Assembly (NCBI GenBank): GCA_949825065.1
Contig: OX463838.1
Location: 5,682,251 to 5,746,250, forward strand
Source of the DNA: Odontocerum albicorne
Taxonomy: Eukaryota > Arthropoda > Insecta > Trichoptera > Odontoceridae
Direction: 5' to 3'
Length of the DNA: 64,000 bases
Part shown: positions 1-10,997 of the stretch, piece after piece
Position numbering within the stretch: position 1 is the stretch's first letter
Layout: each line of letters starts with the position of its first letter
Position numbers and translations under genes: made by a program
Notes under the pieces: generated by a model
The model's database searches: none
What the model saw: the letters and a program-made list of their open reading frames with translations, nothing else
Told to the model about the DNA's origin: nothing

Positions 1-125
1 GATACGACAAATAAAAGGCGACAAACCCAGATCCATTAAATAATGTATGTCTAAATTAAATAACCTGTTGTTTTTTCGCAAATTATGTTTATTTTTTGTC
101 ATGTGTAATAATAAGTAAATACAAG
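1..125 (+). mobile_element. LINE 3' end (J-LINE, CR1/jockey-like), truncated by window edge
   Basis: Matches the last part of the 3' UTR seen at 3138-3265, 5338-5460 and 13918-14035: GACAAA, then AACCCAGATCCATTAAA, CCTGTTGTTTTTTCGCAAA and a CTTGTCATGTG-like end, followed by an AATA-rich tail. The window starts inside the element, so its coding part would lie upstream. The LINE assignment comes from the longer copies at 4438 and 13145. Confidence 0.7.
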
Positions 126-429
126 CTATATTCTGAATATCTCGTTTTTACAATATATACAGTGTTGTAGTTTTATTGTTAATAATGGAAAAAAAAACAC
201 CACAAAGATCAAGAAATAAGTAAACTTAGGTTGTTCATAATGCGATGACTATTTTCTCTAAGTGTATTTTAATTTAAATTTATACTGTGAAGTATGTTTT
301 TTTATTCACTGTAAACAGTATTTATCCTTTAAATACGTTACGGTAAAAAAAAATTACTAATAATCTGAAAGGGTTGAAATTAGATGTTTCCAATTTGATA
401 ACTCCATTAGCGATGAATATATCAATAAC
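126..429. other. AT-rich spacer, nothing recognised
   Basis: No reading frame, repeat copy or structured motif seen. Short A runs and TA-rich sequence only. Confidence 0.6.
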
Positions 430-740
430 AAATGTTAATAATATTGTACATTGTAATTTATTTTTATCAAACACTGTTTATTTCACTTTTTTGTAACGGT
501 ATAACCCTACCGGCTTCAAAGCTTTCACCTCATCTTCAGGGGAGCACAAACACGAAGTCTTGTTTGTGCTCCCCTGAAGATAAGGTGAAATCCTTGAAAC
601 AGGTAGAGTTATACCGTTACAAAAAAGTGGAATAAAAAGTGTTTGATAAAAATAAATTACAATGTCTTTAAACCTCCACAACGTTAATGCCTTAACTATA
701 AACAAGATGTTAATAATACATTTAAAATCAGGATGGAAGA
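430..740. mobile_element. F-family foldback element, copy F1
   Basis: Two arms of about 110 bp (about 441-550 and 558-664) are near-perfect reverse complements with almost no spacer. From the tip inward they carry AAATTACAATGT, TCAAACACTGTTTATT, AACGGTATAACCCTAC, a GCTTTCACCTCATCTTCAGGG block and GGAGCACAAAC. The right arm continues with CTTTAAACCTCCACAACGTT, also seen in F3 and F4. No transposase is present, so this is a non-autonomous palindromic element. The 67-136 aa frames over it are translations of the palindrome. Confidence 0.75.
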
Positions 741-1069
741 TAAAACTGCTGTTTCGGTATTTTCTATTAATTTTTCTATTCCAACCATCAAAGCGGAGAG
801 CGTTAGAGAGGAAACGGAAATCAAATCCTTTGTTCCCTACCGCAGAGACAATGGACCAGATAAAATCTGGGACGTGGAAAAGTAACAAACTCTAATCTGC
901 ACAGCTTCCTGGTTTATTTGAAACATATTAAATGGTATATTTACGAGTCCAATTGAAAACACTTAAAATAATTATTCGCCTGAACCAAATATTTAAATTA
1001 ATTAATTTTCCTAGCACTGATTAATAATACAATAACTTATGACCTTGTTGGTAAGAAGCTTAACTTATA
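741..1069. other. spacer, nothing recognised
   Basis: The part 780-890 is somewhat richer in G+C and could be the distal end of F1. Beyond that no family is recognised. Confidence 0.4.
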
Positions 1070-1704
1070 TTAACCTTTCCTTCCCGGTGTTGGGTATCTT
1101 CTACACGTTGCTTCAAATAACCATCAATATCTCTATAAATATAATAAATACAAGGTTAAGATTCTAGGTATTCCTCCATAATATATTTACGCATTGATTT
1201 AAAAAATAATATTAATAATAATCAGAATTTATCGACTACATCGTAAGTATTTTCTGAATATCGGAAACAAATTCGCATTTAAACGCTGTGAGTGCCTCGA
1301 TCTTGGGTCTTGATGATAGGTGAAGAGTATGCGAGAAGCGCGACACTATATTCGCATCTCACTTTTGCATACGTCACTGAATAGCGAGGAGCGCAATTGT
1401 CTCCACCTCGCAAGTGTAAGCGACGCCCGAGTTAGCCCCCAACCCTGCCGCGCTGCAGTAGCTGTTGAGCTGGCAACGAGACTAGACCTACGCCCGTTCC
1501 GTGAGCGGTGCCAGATGGTTTTTTAATGTTTTCAGCAAATAAATCTCAATTATTATAATTTTTAACTTCAATTATAATTAATTAAGGGGATTATCTATGA
1601 ATGTTCTTATTTTTCCGATTTAAAATCGCAAATTTTTGATCGCGTACTCACTACCCAACACCGGAACACGCGTTTCATTTTTATCACCGTAAGGGAAGGG
1701 TTAA
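1070..1704 (+). mobile_element. TTAA MITE family A, copy A1 (piggyBac-type)
   Basis: Flanked by TTAA at both ends. The left end is CCTTTCCTTCCCGGTGTTGG and the right end, read inward, is CCCTTCCCTTACGGTG, so the tips are similar inverted repeats. GTGTTGGGTA recurs subterminally at both ends. No transposase is encoded, and the 68 aa frame inside is incidental. TTAA target duplication plus a CCYT tip is the known signature of the piggyBac superfamily; a non-autonomous piggyBac-type element is the inference. Four more copies lie in this window. Confidence 0.85.
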
Positions 1705-1744
1705 GGTAGTTTCCATCCGCTTATGAAACAAGGTGTTACAATTC

Positions 1745-1850
1745 CAAAATACCTCTTAAACCGTACTGTTCAGGACAAAAAGCTTCTAAAACCGTACTGT
1801 TCAGGACAAAAAGCTTCTAAAATCGTACTGTTCGGAACCAAAACGATTCT
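1745..1850 (+). repeat. 31-bp tandem repeat, 3 copies
   Basis: Three units containing CCGTACTGTTCAGGACAAAA, the last one diverged. No coding potential. Confidence 0.8.
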
Positions 1851-2393
1851 AAATACAAATGCCAAATTTTTTTTTCAACTATGAAAATATCATATAAATT
1901 CCTCTCGTCCATATTCCAGAGTTTAAGATGCTGGAAGAAATCTACTGTGCAAATACACTTATTGTCAAAAAAGGAGTCTTGATATTTTAATGTGATCTAA
2001 TGTATCATTTTGTTAAAAAAAATTGGTGAAATTTGCAAATGAGGCTAAATCGTTACTGTTGATGATACACCCTCAGTGAGATTCTTGCCCCTTAAATGGC
2101 TCATTATGTGGGTCACACTATAGGAACAAACAGAACTTTGTTTAATAGCTTGGGTGATTATCATCAAAACGATGTTTGTACTGAAATTTGTTCAGAACCC
2201 ACGTGTGCATACATCATAACATATGAGTGGCGTAAAGGCGAGTTTTCTCTCTTAACAGTGCTATATTAATTGCGCTTTTATTGTTAGGAGGAAAATATTG
2301 TAATTGCGAAATATTTTTTCACAAATAATCATCAGTGAGTTCTTAAGACGGACTTGCCTCTTAGATCACTTAGGTAAGTAAAATTCAAAGACC
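1851..2393. other. spacer, nothing recognised
   Basis: Moderately AT-rich. No long frame, no match to other repeats of the window. Confidence 0.5.
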
Positions 2394-3265
2394 TGGCAAC
2401 GGCGTTTTGTTTTTGTGTAATCAAAAATCGAAAAGAAGTGTCGATTTATTTTTTCATGCTTAACTTTTCCTTCCCTGTGTTGGGTATCTTCTACACGTTG
2501 CTTCTAATAACCATCAACATCTCTATAAATATTATAAATACAAGGTTAAGATTTTAGGTATTCCTCCATAATATATTTACGCATTGATTTAAAAAATAAT
2601 ATTAATAATAATCAGAATTTATCGACTACATCGAGGTGTTTTGTAAAGATCGAAAACAAATTCGCATTTAAACGCTGCGAGTGCCTCGTCTTGACGATAG
2701 GTGAATAGTATGTGGGAAGCGCGACACTATATTTGCATCTCACTCTTGCATACTAGACTGAATTGCGAGAACCTGAATTGTCTCAACGTCGCAAGCAAAG
2801 GCGTAAGCGCCGGGGTATGCGACTGACGTTCCGCGCCACTAGTAGCCTCTAGGCTTGCAAATAGGTTTGACGTACGCCCGTTCCGTGAGCGTTTTTTAAT
2901 GTTTTCAGATGGTTTTATAATGTTTTCAGCAAATAAATCTCAATTATTATAATATTTAACTTCATTTATAATTAATTAAGGGGATTATCTATGAATGTTC
3001 TTATTTTTCCGATTTAAAATCGCTAATTTTTTTTTGCGTACTCACTACCCAACACCGGAGCACGCGTATTATTTTTATCACCGTAAGGGAAGGGTTAATA
3101 CCCTCAGAGAGATACAGGCAAAAGTTTAGTTTACTGGGGATACGACAAATGAAAGGCGACAAACCCAGATCCATTAAAATAATGTATGTCTAAATTAAAT
3201 AACCTGTTGTTTTTTCGCAAATCATGTATATTTCTTGTCATGTGTCATAATAAATAAAATAAATA
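2394..3265 (+). mobile_element. J-LINE 3' UTR split by a MITE
   Basis: The 3' UTR starts at GCAACGGCGTTTTG (compare 5218 and 13822), runs to 2459, is interrupted by MITE A2, and resumes at 3095 with TTAATACCCTCAGAGAGATAC to an (AAAT)n tail near 3265. Uninterrupted copies read CATGCTAAATATCCTCAG across the same point, which shows the pre-insertion state. No coding sequence is left in this copy. Confidence 0.8.
2460..3098 (+). mobile_element. TTAA MITE family A, copy A2, nested in a LINE
   Basis: Same family and orientation as A1, 639 bp, flanked by TTAA on both sides. It lies in the J-LINE 3' UTR, so it is younger than that LINE copy. It carries a short local duplication of the GTTTTTTAATGTTTTCAG segment near 2890-2930 that A1 lacks. 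Confidence 0.87.
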
Positions 3266-3482
3266 AAGTGTTGCAATATTTTTGGGAATCGCTGGTATAT
3301 AAATAAAGATTAATAGTTAAATTGTTATATATCTTAAAATCTGCAAATTTTAGAAGCCTTTCAAATGTTTGTCTTAACTTGCTAACACTTAGGAAAATGT
3401 CTATTCCATAATAGAAAACCCAGTAATGTGTTTAGATAAATCTTATAGAACTTGCAAAGAAAGTCTCAAACAAGTGTTAAAC

Positions 3483-4110
3483 TTAACCCTTCCCTTACGG
3501 TGATAAAAATAATACGCGTGTTACGGTGTTGGGTAGTGAGTACGCAATAAAAAATTAGCGATTTTAAATCGGAAAAATAAGAACATTCATAGATAATCCC
3601 CTTCATTAATTATAATTGAAGTTAAAAATTATAATAATTGAGATTTATTTGCTGAAAACATTAAAAAACCATCTTGCACCGCTCACGAAACGGGCGTACG
3701 TCCACCCTATTTGCAAGCTTAGAAGCTACTAGCGGCGCGGAATACAGTCGCATACCCCGGCGCTTACGCATATGCTTGCGGCGTTGAGGCAATTCAGGTT
3801 CTCGCAATTCAGTCAAGTATGCAAGAGTGAGATGCGAATATAGTGTCGCGCTTCCCGCATACTATTCACCTTTTCGTCAAGACGAGGCAGCGCCGCGTTT
3901 AAATGCGAATTTGTTTTCGATCTTTACAAAACACCTCAATGTAGTCGATAAATTCTGATTATTAATAATATTATTTTTCAAATCAATGCGTAAATATATT
4001 ATAGAAGAATACCTAAAATCTTAACCTTGTATTTATAATATTAATAGAGATATTGATGGTCATTAGAAGCAACGTGTAGAAGATACCCAACACAGGGAAG
4101 GAAAGGTTAA
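3483..4110 (-). mobile_element. TTAA MITE family A, copy A3
   Basis: 628 bp in reverse orientation, starting TTAACCCTTCCCTTACGG and ending GGAAAGGTTAA. The TTAA duplications are intact. Confidence 0.85.
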
Positions 4111-4437
4111 CTAAGGTTAATAATAATACGAGTAGAGATAATGTTTAAACTTCCTGTGTTCTGGACTCTAAGACAGCTTATGTTACGTTGTAAAGTTCTC
4201 GAGTAACTCGGTAAAAGCAAAAGGACGCGAAACATGCACCGAGTTGAGATCCAGTTAGTGCAAAGAGTTAACCGTGCCATTTGGAGTGAAGAAATAATAT
4301 TTTTCTCTTCGAGTTTACAGGCTTTGGTTAAGTTCCATAAACTTGTAAAATTAAATAAATCTTCATCGTTCAACATAGCGATTTATTATGATCGTGATAT
4401 TTAATGTGTTATTTTTAATTTTAAAGGGTTGGTAGTA
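4111..4437. other. unassigned; 89-residue minus-strand frame
   Basis: The minus strand carries a frame from 4376 to 4107 that runs into the TTAA of MITE A3. It has no recognisable domain, and the last residues are contributed by the MITE junction. It could be a chance frame or an old coding fragment. No splice-like boundaries were convincing. Confidence 0.3.
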
Positions 4438-5460
4438 TAAAGTACCTTAGAGTTTATGTTGATTAGTTTCTTTGTTGGGAGGTCCATATTAACACTGAGA
4501 AGAAAAATCAGAAAACTAGGATACATATTCCGTATGATTCGAAATGTACTCGGTGAAAATATTCTTAAAAGTATATACTTCGCCTTATGTCAGTCCCAAT
4601 AACACATATTGCAGGTTTCCCAAAAAAATATTGTAAAAATAATGACTAAGCTTCCTGCCCGGTATCCCACGGCTGAGCTTTTCAGAAAGTATCGGGTCCT
4701 GAACATAGCCGATTTGCATCTCAAATCCATTATCTGGCACTACCATTGAGAGGAAGGGATGATGCAGACTCAGCAGAGACACATGACACGCATGACAACT
4801 GATGAAATGTTCACCATCCCTAGAGTTAAAATCTCTTTTGCCCAAAGGCAATATGCTTATTTGACTCCTATGACATATAATGGCGTGCCGAATTCAATAA
4901 CGGTAAAGGGAGGAAAACTATTTAGACAGTCGATCGGAGCGTGGTTGTTATTGCGGCAGGATTTTGAGTACTTGGGGTTTCAGGATGAATGACGTGTGGA
5001 AAATATTTGTGTATGCTGTAAAGTGTGGGTTTCTTTTGGTTGTTTTAATTTTTGTAGATTTATATTTGTATTTCTGTATATTTTTATGATTGTGTGCGGT
5101 ATATTATGGAATGAAAATTTTTGGTATTTCTGGAGTGATGATGTGTGAGGAGTTTGATTTCGCATGATGTTTCCAGTTGTAATTGAGTGTAACTGTTTGT
5201 CAGGCTGATGAGAATGAGCAACGGGGTTTTGTTTTTGTGTAATCGAAAATCGGAAAAAAGTATCGATTTATTTTTTCATGCTAAATATCCTCAGGAAGAT
5301 ACAGGCAAAAGCCTTTATCTCACTGAGAAATTTACTAAGGACACGACAAATGAAAGGCAACAAACCCAGATCCATTAAAATTGTATGTCCAAATTAAATA
5401 ACCTGTTGTTTTTTCGCAAATTATGTATATTTCTCTTCATATGTAATAATATATAAAAAA
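4438..5460 (+). mobile_element. J-LINE fragment: C-terminal RT region plus 3' UTR
   Basis: Conceptual translation, allowing frameshifts, gives KYL-RVYVD, then IRKLGYIFRMIRN and LKSIYFALCQS, the usual order just after the reverse transcriptase palm in CR1/jockey-type LINEs. It continues with LPARYPTAELFRKYRVLNIA, FTIPRVKISFAQRQYAYL, VPNSITVKGGKLFRQSIGAW and a stop near 4992. About 430 bp of 3' UTR follow, ending in an AT-rich tail. The frame is broken, so this is a dead 5'-truncated copy. The minus-strand frame here is a shadow. Confidence 0.75.
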
Positions 5461-5756
5461 TTAACAACAATGTTTTAGAAAACTTTGCATTCTATTTTTT
5501 AAATATCCACCAAACCACTTTCTTTTCCTTTACCTTTTATTTCAATATTTGTCTATAAATTAAACACTTTCATGCAAATTTATTAATAACAACAATAAAA
5601 TGATAATTTTTATACCGCCGTAAATAAAGCAAACTCTCCTCAAAAGCGTTCTAACTTTGGATTAAAACCCACTATTGTTGACAGATTTAAAATATTATAA
5701 AATAAATATATACTTTTACACACATACGTTAAGTGTCAACCGTTGCTGGACTTGTT
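5461..5756. repeat. spacer with a SINE S2-type 3' core (5632-5720)
   Basis: The segment around 5625-5720 resembles the dispersed GCGCC...GAGAG..CTCTCC core seen at 14070, 26823 and 61679, here decayed to ACCGCCGTAAATAAAGCAAAC followed by CTCTCCTCAAAAGCG, then AAAACCCACT..TTGACAGATTTAAAATATTA. The rest is AT-rich without features. Confidence 0.5.
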
Positions 5757-6690
5757 AGTTGAGGAAAAACGAAGCTGTGCCATGGAGTTTAATTTTTATT
5801 CAAGTCAGTGAGCCATTCACCACCAGCAAATTCACTGGTCACACCGCCGTACTAAATCCGATGGTACACTGAAGTGAAACGATCAGAGCACAACGGCATA
5901 TTTTGTTTTCCTTATTTTTTAACCCTTTCCTTACGGTGATAAAAATAATACGCGTGCTCCGGTGTTGGGTAGTGAGTACGCAATAAAAAATTAGCGATTT
6001 TAAATCGGAAAAATAAGAACATTCATAGATAATCCTCTTAATTAATTATAATTGAAGTTAAAAATTATAATAATTAAGATTTATTTGCTGAAAACATTAA
6101 AAAACCATCTGGCAACGCTCACGGAACGGGCGTACGTCTAACCTATTTGCAAGCCTAGAAGCTACTAGTCGCGCGGAACGTCAGTCGCATACCCCGGCGC
6201 TTACGCTTATGCTTGCGACGTTGAGACAATTCAGCTCCTCGCAATTCAGTGGAGTATGCAAGAGTGAGATGCGAATATAGTGTCGCGCTTCCCGCATACT
6301 ATTCACCTATCGTCAAGACGAGGCACTCGCAGCGTTTAAATGCGAATTTGTTTTCGATCTTTACAAAACACCTCGATGTAGTCGATAAATTCTGATTATT
6401 TTTAATATTATTTTTTAAATCAATGCGTAAATATATTATGGAGGAATACCTAAAATCTTAACCTTGTGTTTATTATATTTATAGAGATATTGATGGTTAT
6501 AAGAAGCAACGTGTAGATGATACCCAACACAGGGAAGGAAAGGTTGAAGAGTAGTTATGACCAAACTGATAGATATTCTTATACCCCCAAATAAGCGGAA
6601 AAACATTTACGTCATTGGAGGAGAATAGCACAGCGCAAGACTCAAACCGACGACCTTCCGCACAAAAGTTCTGTACAGCCATGCACCTCT
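5757..6690 (-). mobile_element. SINE S1 (tRNA-headed), split by a MITE
   Basis: Read on the minus strand, 6690-6548 gives the tRNA-like head (GGTGCATGGCTGTACAG..., GGTTTGAGTCTTGCGCTGTG) and the ATTCTTATACCC / GGTCATAAC block. The body at 5890-5757 (TGTGCTCTGATC, ACCATCGGATTTAGTACGG, TTTGCTGGTG, GGCACAGCTTCGTTTT) follows the same order as the full copy at 8962-9385. MITE A4 (5919-6547) interrupts it at an AT-rich site. Confidence 0.75.
5919..6547 (-). mobile_element. TTAA MITE family A, copy A4, nested in SINE S1
   Basis: 629 bp in reverse orientation. The left flank is TTAA; the right copy of the duplication has decayed to TTGA. The tips match A3. Confidence 0.85.
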
Positions 6691-7255
6691 AAGTCTGACT
6701 AAGTTTAGTGTAAGGAATATAAGGTATTTCAAAACAATGTATTGCTTCACAGTAATTTATTTCAAACAATCAGCTTTTGCTTCATATTTTTTGGCATCCT
6801 TGGCCAAGTCTCAAACTCTGTATATATGAATACAATATTTAAGAAAAAATAAAATAAGGATAAATCTTAAGGAATATGAGGGGAAAAATGGGAAATTTAT
6901 GCGAGTTAAGGATGTCGAACATTTTCTGATTAATATGATTTTTTGTCAAACAGATGTATCTCATATTTTTATAAGAATGAAACACATCTGTTTGAACCAG
7001 GAAAATCGTTTCCAAGCCGAGACATGTATATCGACATGTGTGTATAGATGGATGTGTGATGCGTTGACAAAAAAGGATTCTGCTGTCACCAGATTGAAAG
7101 GAGAATGCATACATAAAAAGGAAACTGATTTACGGATATACCGATGATAAATTGAATTGTTCAACATATTAATAAGGGTTGACGGAACTTAAAGATTTAT
7201 TCGCTATCTTATATTTAAAGCCAATATCGGTACAATATTCGGATGTACGAGGGTC
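6691..7255. other. unassigned, overlapping short frames
   Basis: Overlapping frames of 82, 91 and 68 aa lie between 6839 and 7167. The plus-strand one (6899-7147) has some coding-like texture (ETCISTCVYRWMCDALTKK) but no recognised domain. A small inverted repeat (AAACAGATGT ... ACATCTGTTT, 6948-6996) sits inside it, which argues for transposon or palindrome origin rather than a gene. Confidence 0.35.
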
Positions 7256-8001
7256 ATCCAGAAACTAAAGTTAGAACATTTATATAGGATCGAAAAATGA
7301 TTGTATTTAATTGAAATTCACAGGATACTTTACAAATGTATTAAACTATTTTTCAACGTAATTGCCGTTGAGATCGAGACATTTCTGTAGTCGGGGCACC
7401 AGCTTTTGTATGCCAGTGTCATAGACCTTTGCCGTCAGCTCTTTCAGCCACTTCTTCACAGCTTCCTCGACCTCCTGATCGTTGGAAAATTGTTGGAGTG
7501 TAGTGACACACCCACGTCTCATCCCTTGTCACGATAGAGTTCAGAAACGCTTCTCCCTCTTGTGCAAAACGATTCACAAATTCACGCGCGGCGGTCACGC
7601 GATTTTGACGGTGCTCCCGTGTGAGCGTTCTGGGCCCCCATCTCGCACACAACTTCTTGTATCCAAGTTTTTCTAACACCATATCACCAAGAAGACTTCG
7701 AGAAATGTCAGTTAACTCTTCGTGAAGGTGGTCAGTATCAGTACGGCCTTCTCTGAACAACCAAACCCACTTCGTGACATGTTGTCGACTCATATTCCAC
7801 GAGTTTCCGATGGATATTCGCGGTGGTATTGTTCTGCAAAGTCAAAAAACGGATGACCGCGCGGATCTCGCACGGACGGGAGGTGGTGGGAGCGTGCGAC
7901 GATCTCTCCATCGGAAGAATTTACTGTGACTGAACAAAATGGCCGAAATTTCTCCCGGCCTCAGGAGCCCTTGTAACCTTACTTTCTAGATGACCTTCGT
8001 A
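7256..8001 (-). mobile_element. Mariner element M1, internally deleted
   Basis: TA-flanked. Terminal inverted repeats CGAGGGTCATCCAGAAACTA (left) and CGAAGGTCATCTAGAAAGTA (right, read inward). On the minus strand a broken transposase reads from about 7860: N-terminal HTH part (MSRQHVTKWVWLFREGRTDT), a jump to GDMVLEKLGYKKLCARWGPR, then NSIVTRDETWVCHYTP with the first catalytic Asp, then another jump to the C-terminus (IQKLVPRLQKCLDLNGNYVE). The element is 746 bp against about 1.3 kb for full mariners. The second and third catalytic residues are deleted, so it is dead as an autonomous element. Confidence 0.88.
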
Positions 8002-8519
8002 TAATGTGATCATATATTTTAATATTAAATTCAATTACTATCAATTTATCTCGGTCAATGGTTTAAAATACTCATTTTAATACAATAATACTGTTATTGT
8101 ATCCTTTTTTAATTTCAATATTCCCTAAATAATAATTTAATAAAAAATTAAGGCTCTTTCAAGTGAGAATTAATTCCAAAATCCTGATTACTAATAAATC
8201 AATAATTTATTTTCTTCCAAACATAAGGGGTAGGATTTATTAACCAAATAATTAAAACGATGAATGTTTAATGAGGCACTCAACTTAAATTGTGTCGTGT
8301 GGTTAATATTTATTTCCAAATAATATAATTGCGGTTTTCTGGAATATTTTAAATTAATTATGAATAAAAATAATTATTACTTTTTCACCACAGATTTTAC
8401 ATTGTTTCATCGCAGAGCATGTATAAGAGTGAACGATGCCTTGACTGAATGGTTTAATTGTGCCTGAGAGGTAAAGAAAGGAGACGTTATGTCATTCTGA
8501 TTGTTTGATATTTATATTT
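8002..8519. other. AT-rich spacer, nothing recognised
   Basis: Long A/T-rich stretches, no frame or repeat copy seen. Confidence 0.5.
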
Positions 8520-9760
8520 GAGTAGAATCAAGTGTAAAGAAACAACACAAATCAATGGATGAAATACAAATGTCGAATGGGAATGTATGCAAATTGCTTT
8601 ATGTTAATAACATAGTGTTATTTGGGGAAAGTTAAGATGAATTGCAAAGTTTGATAAATCAATTGTATTAAAATTCAAAGGGAAAGGTCTGAGAAAGAAA
8701 ATTGGGAAATCTAAAGCAAGGATGATAGAAAAGCGTGAAATAAAAATTAAAGGTAATGTTTAGTAAGTTATGAAAAACTAGAGTAAATTGAGGAGTTATG
8801 CTATTTGAAATGTATTTTTTCAGGGAAAAGTAAAGTAGGCTATGAAATGGCGTAGACTGATAATAAACAAAAGCAATATGACACTAAAACATATACGTAC
8901 ACTCGAAGTGGATATTATAAAAATCTATTAAGGTGATATTCTATAACGGTAGTTTCGTGCCAACTTTATAGGAGGTGCATGGCTGCGCGGTAACGCACTG
9001 GACTTCTGTGCGGAAAGTCGTTGGTTCGAATCCCGCGCTGTGCTGTTCCCTTCAAATAATGATACAGGTATTTTTTTCCGCCTAGTATTCGAGGGTATAA
9101 GAATACCTATGACTTTGGTCATATCTATTCTAAAAAATGAAAAAAACAGGAGAAATCCGTGCAAAGTGGATAAAAAAAATTGCGGTATGCTCCGATCATC
9201 TTACTTCGGTGTGCCATCGGATCCAGTACAGCGGTGAGACCGGTAAGTTTGCTGGTGTGCAAGAGTTTACTCATTTAAAAAAACTGCCGGCACAGCTTTG
9301 CTTTCTAACCGAATTGACGTTGGAATGGCGAGATGATCATCGACTACAAGGCCCAGCAACGACGATGATTTGTAGAAGTAAAACGTGAACATATAATAAG
9401 ACTGCATAGCCTAATAAATACTATAGAAATGCAAGTGAGAATTTTATATGGGGTGACAATGTATAATAAAATTGGAAACTAAGTTATAAGGGATGAATGT
9501 GATCTTAAGATTAATGGGTTTGAGTAAGATGAAAACGTGCGTGCTGAGATGGTTTGGGTGTATGGAACGAATGAAGAATGACTATCAAGACGAATATATA
9601 GATTAAACGTAAGTGTAAAAAGTATGATAGGAAGACTAAGAAAGTATGGTTCGATCAAGATAAAAATATTTTAAAAGATCGTAACATAGAGGGTCAGAGA
9701 AGTTGTATGGATATGGAAGAGGCTGAGTATATATGTCTTAGACTATAGAAACCTGAAAAA
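8520..9760 (+). mobile_element. RTE-like LINE, heavily degenerate, split by SINE S1
   Basis: 8560-8930 reads, with stops, as LLYVNNIVLFGES and DELQSLINQLY, the position of the YADD palm motif (here YVNN), followed by IGKSKARMIEKREIKIKG. After the SINE, 9396-9760 carries the RTE C-terminal pattern: TRMHSLINTIEMQVRILYG-like text, a KMKTCVLRWFGCMERMKN-like segment, RKTKKVWFDQDKN, and the 3' block around GTATGGATATGGAAGAGG. No intact frame remains. Confidence 0.6.
8962..9385 (+). mobile_element. SINE S1, near full-length, nested in RTE
   Basis: The tRNA-derived head has an A-box-like TGGCTGCGCGGTAACG and the B box GGTTCGAATCC. Then come the conserved GTATAAGAATACCTATGAC / TTGGTCATATC block, AGGAGAAATCCGTGCAAAG, CTCCGATCATCTTACTTCGG, CATCGGATCCAGTACAGCGG and a tail GAATTGACGTTGGAATGGCG ... 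CAACGACGATGATT. Other copies lie at 29755, 52752, 22935(-), 5757(-) and fragments at 40893(-) and 61540. The head cannot form a tRNA acceptor stem, so it is not a tRNA gene. Confidence 0.82.
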
Positions 9761-9854
9761 ACCGTATAGCAAATGTTTGTGTCAAAAAAGAGCTTACTAT
9801 CAAGATAGGTATCAAAACATTTAACACTATCTTTTAAATTTGACACTATTTTTA

Positions 9855-10450
9855 TCCCATAACTGATTAAACATCCCCATCAAAAATTGTTGTCTATGCG
9901 GTAAAGCTACCCAGAAAAATTCCGCTTTACTTGGATTTGATTTTAATTTATTTCTTGACATCTGATTTTTAGACTTTGATAATGGAGCAAGAAGTAACCT
10001 GTTTTAGGAAAAAAAAATCCATTTGGATCTATGAATCCAAACTGAAAATTATCATCTACATACATCTGAGACTTAAAACCTTCCATATTATTAGTATAAA
10101 GAACAAAAAGCAGTGGGCCCAATACCTACCCTTGTGGTACACCATTTTTATGATAACGGATTGTCTTCTATTTGACAGATAAGATTTAAATCAGGTTAGG
10201 GCATTTTCTGAAAATTCATGCTCATCTCTAAGTTTTACAAGATAATTTCATGATAGAAAGTATCAAAGACAATGCGTATATCCAGAACAGTGATTAAAGT
10301 TTTTTGTTTCTTTTTTATTTAAGTTAACAGATCCGACATCAGCCTTAAAACAGTCTCTGTAGAGGAATATTTTCTACATGCAGATTTATTATTTGAAAGC
10401 TGTTTGTTTAAAGCTATATCAACCGGCTTAGCTCACATATTTAACAAAAA
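9855..10450 (-). mobile_element. CR1/jockey-type LINE reverse transcriptase fragment
   Basis: Read on the minus strand with frame changes: CRKYSSTETVL, LMSDLLT, KTLITVLDIRIVFDTFYHEI (palm motif A region, DI..VFDT), ALTWFKSYLSNRRQSVI, GVPQG-VLGPLLFVLYTN (motif B), SQMYVDDNFQFG (motif C, YADD changed to YVDD), then LKSNPSKAEFFW. These are established RT motifs in the right order and spacing. Stops and frameshifts make it dead. The 68 aa plus-strand frame here is a shadow. Confidence 0.78.
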
Positions 10451-10997
10451 GTGTATTAGTTTAAATGAAAGTTTAAAAAACAAATAAATTACCAATATTT
10501 TAATAGTAATGATGATAGTAAAGGGAAGGAATTAATTCAAAGATAAGGAAGAGAATCAAAGGAAAATTAGGAGGAAAGGATATTGGGAGTAATGTAAAAT
10601 TGTTGCATTTCTGTCTTAAATATTAATAAAGATCTTGCATGTATGATTACTTTTTAAAGATCGTTTCTCAGTCACTCAGAGGAATCCACAAATAAAGATG
10701 AGTTTAATGGGGATTGATATTTTGGTATGCGAAACTTAATATTGACAACTTAATTTAAATTTAATTTAACAGATATTTAACAGATATCCATTTTTCACGT
10801 ATTAAGAAAAATTTTGGGACCTTAAAGATCTTATAAAAACTTTAACAATCCATTTACATAAAAGCTTTGCACATTTCATTAGATATAGTCAGTGAATTTC
10901 ATCAGAGGTTGACCAAGCAGAATGATGTTTTTGGAGTTTCAGTGTATTCCATATTTTTCAGAGTCGTCGGCACTATAACATACATATTTAGCGAACA
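10451..10997. other. AT-rich spacer, nothing certain
   Basis: It may hold more of the minus-strand LINE upstream of the RT motifs, but I cannot read any domain. Confidence 0.4.

Noticed and set aside
478..888. 136 aa minus-strand gene
   Set aside because: Lies over the F1 palindrome; both strands give similar frames because the arms are inverted copies.
4107..4376. 89 aa minus-strand gene
   Set aside because: No domain, ends inside the TTAA junction of a MITE, no splice signals.
7419..7793. Functional mariner transposase
   Set aside because: Two internal deletions remove catalytic residues; the element is 746 bp.
8965..9040. tRNA gene
   Set aside because: Same reasoning: SINE S1 head repeated at least four times with a common body, no acceptor stem.
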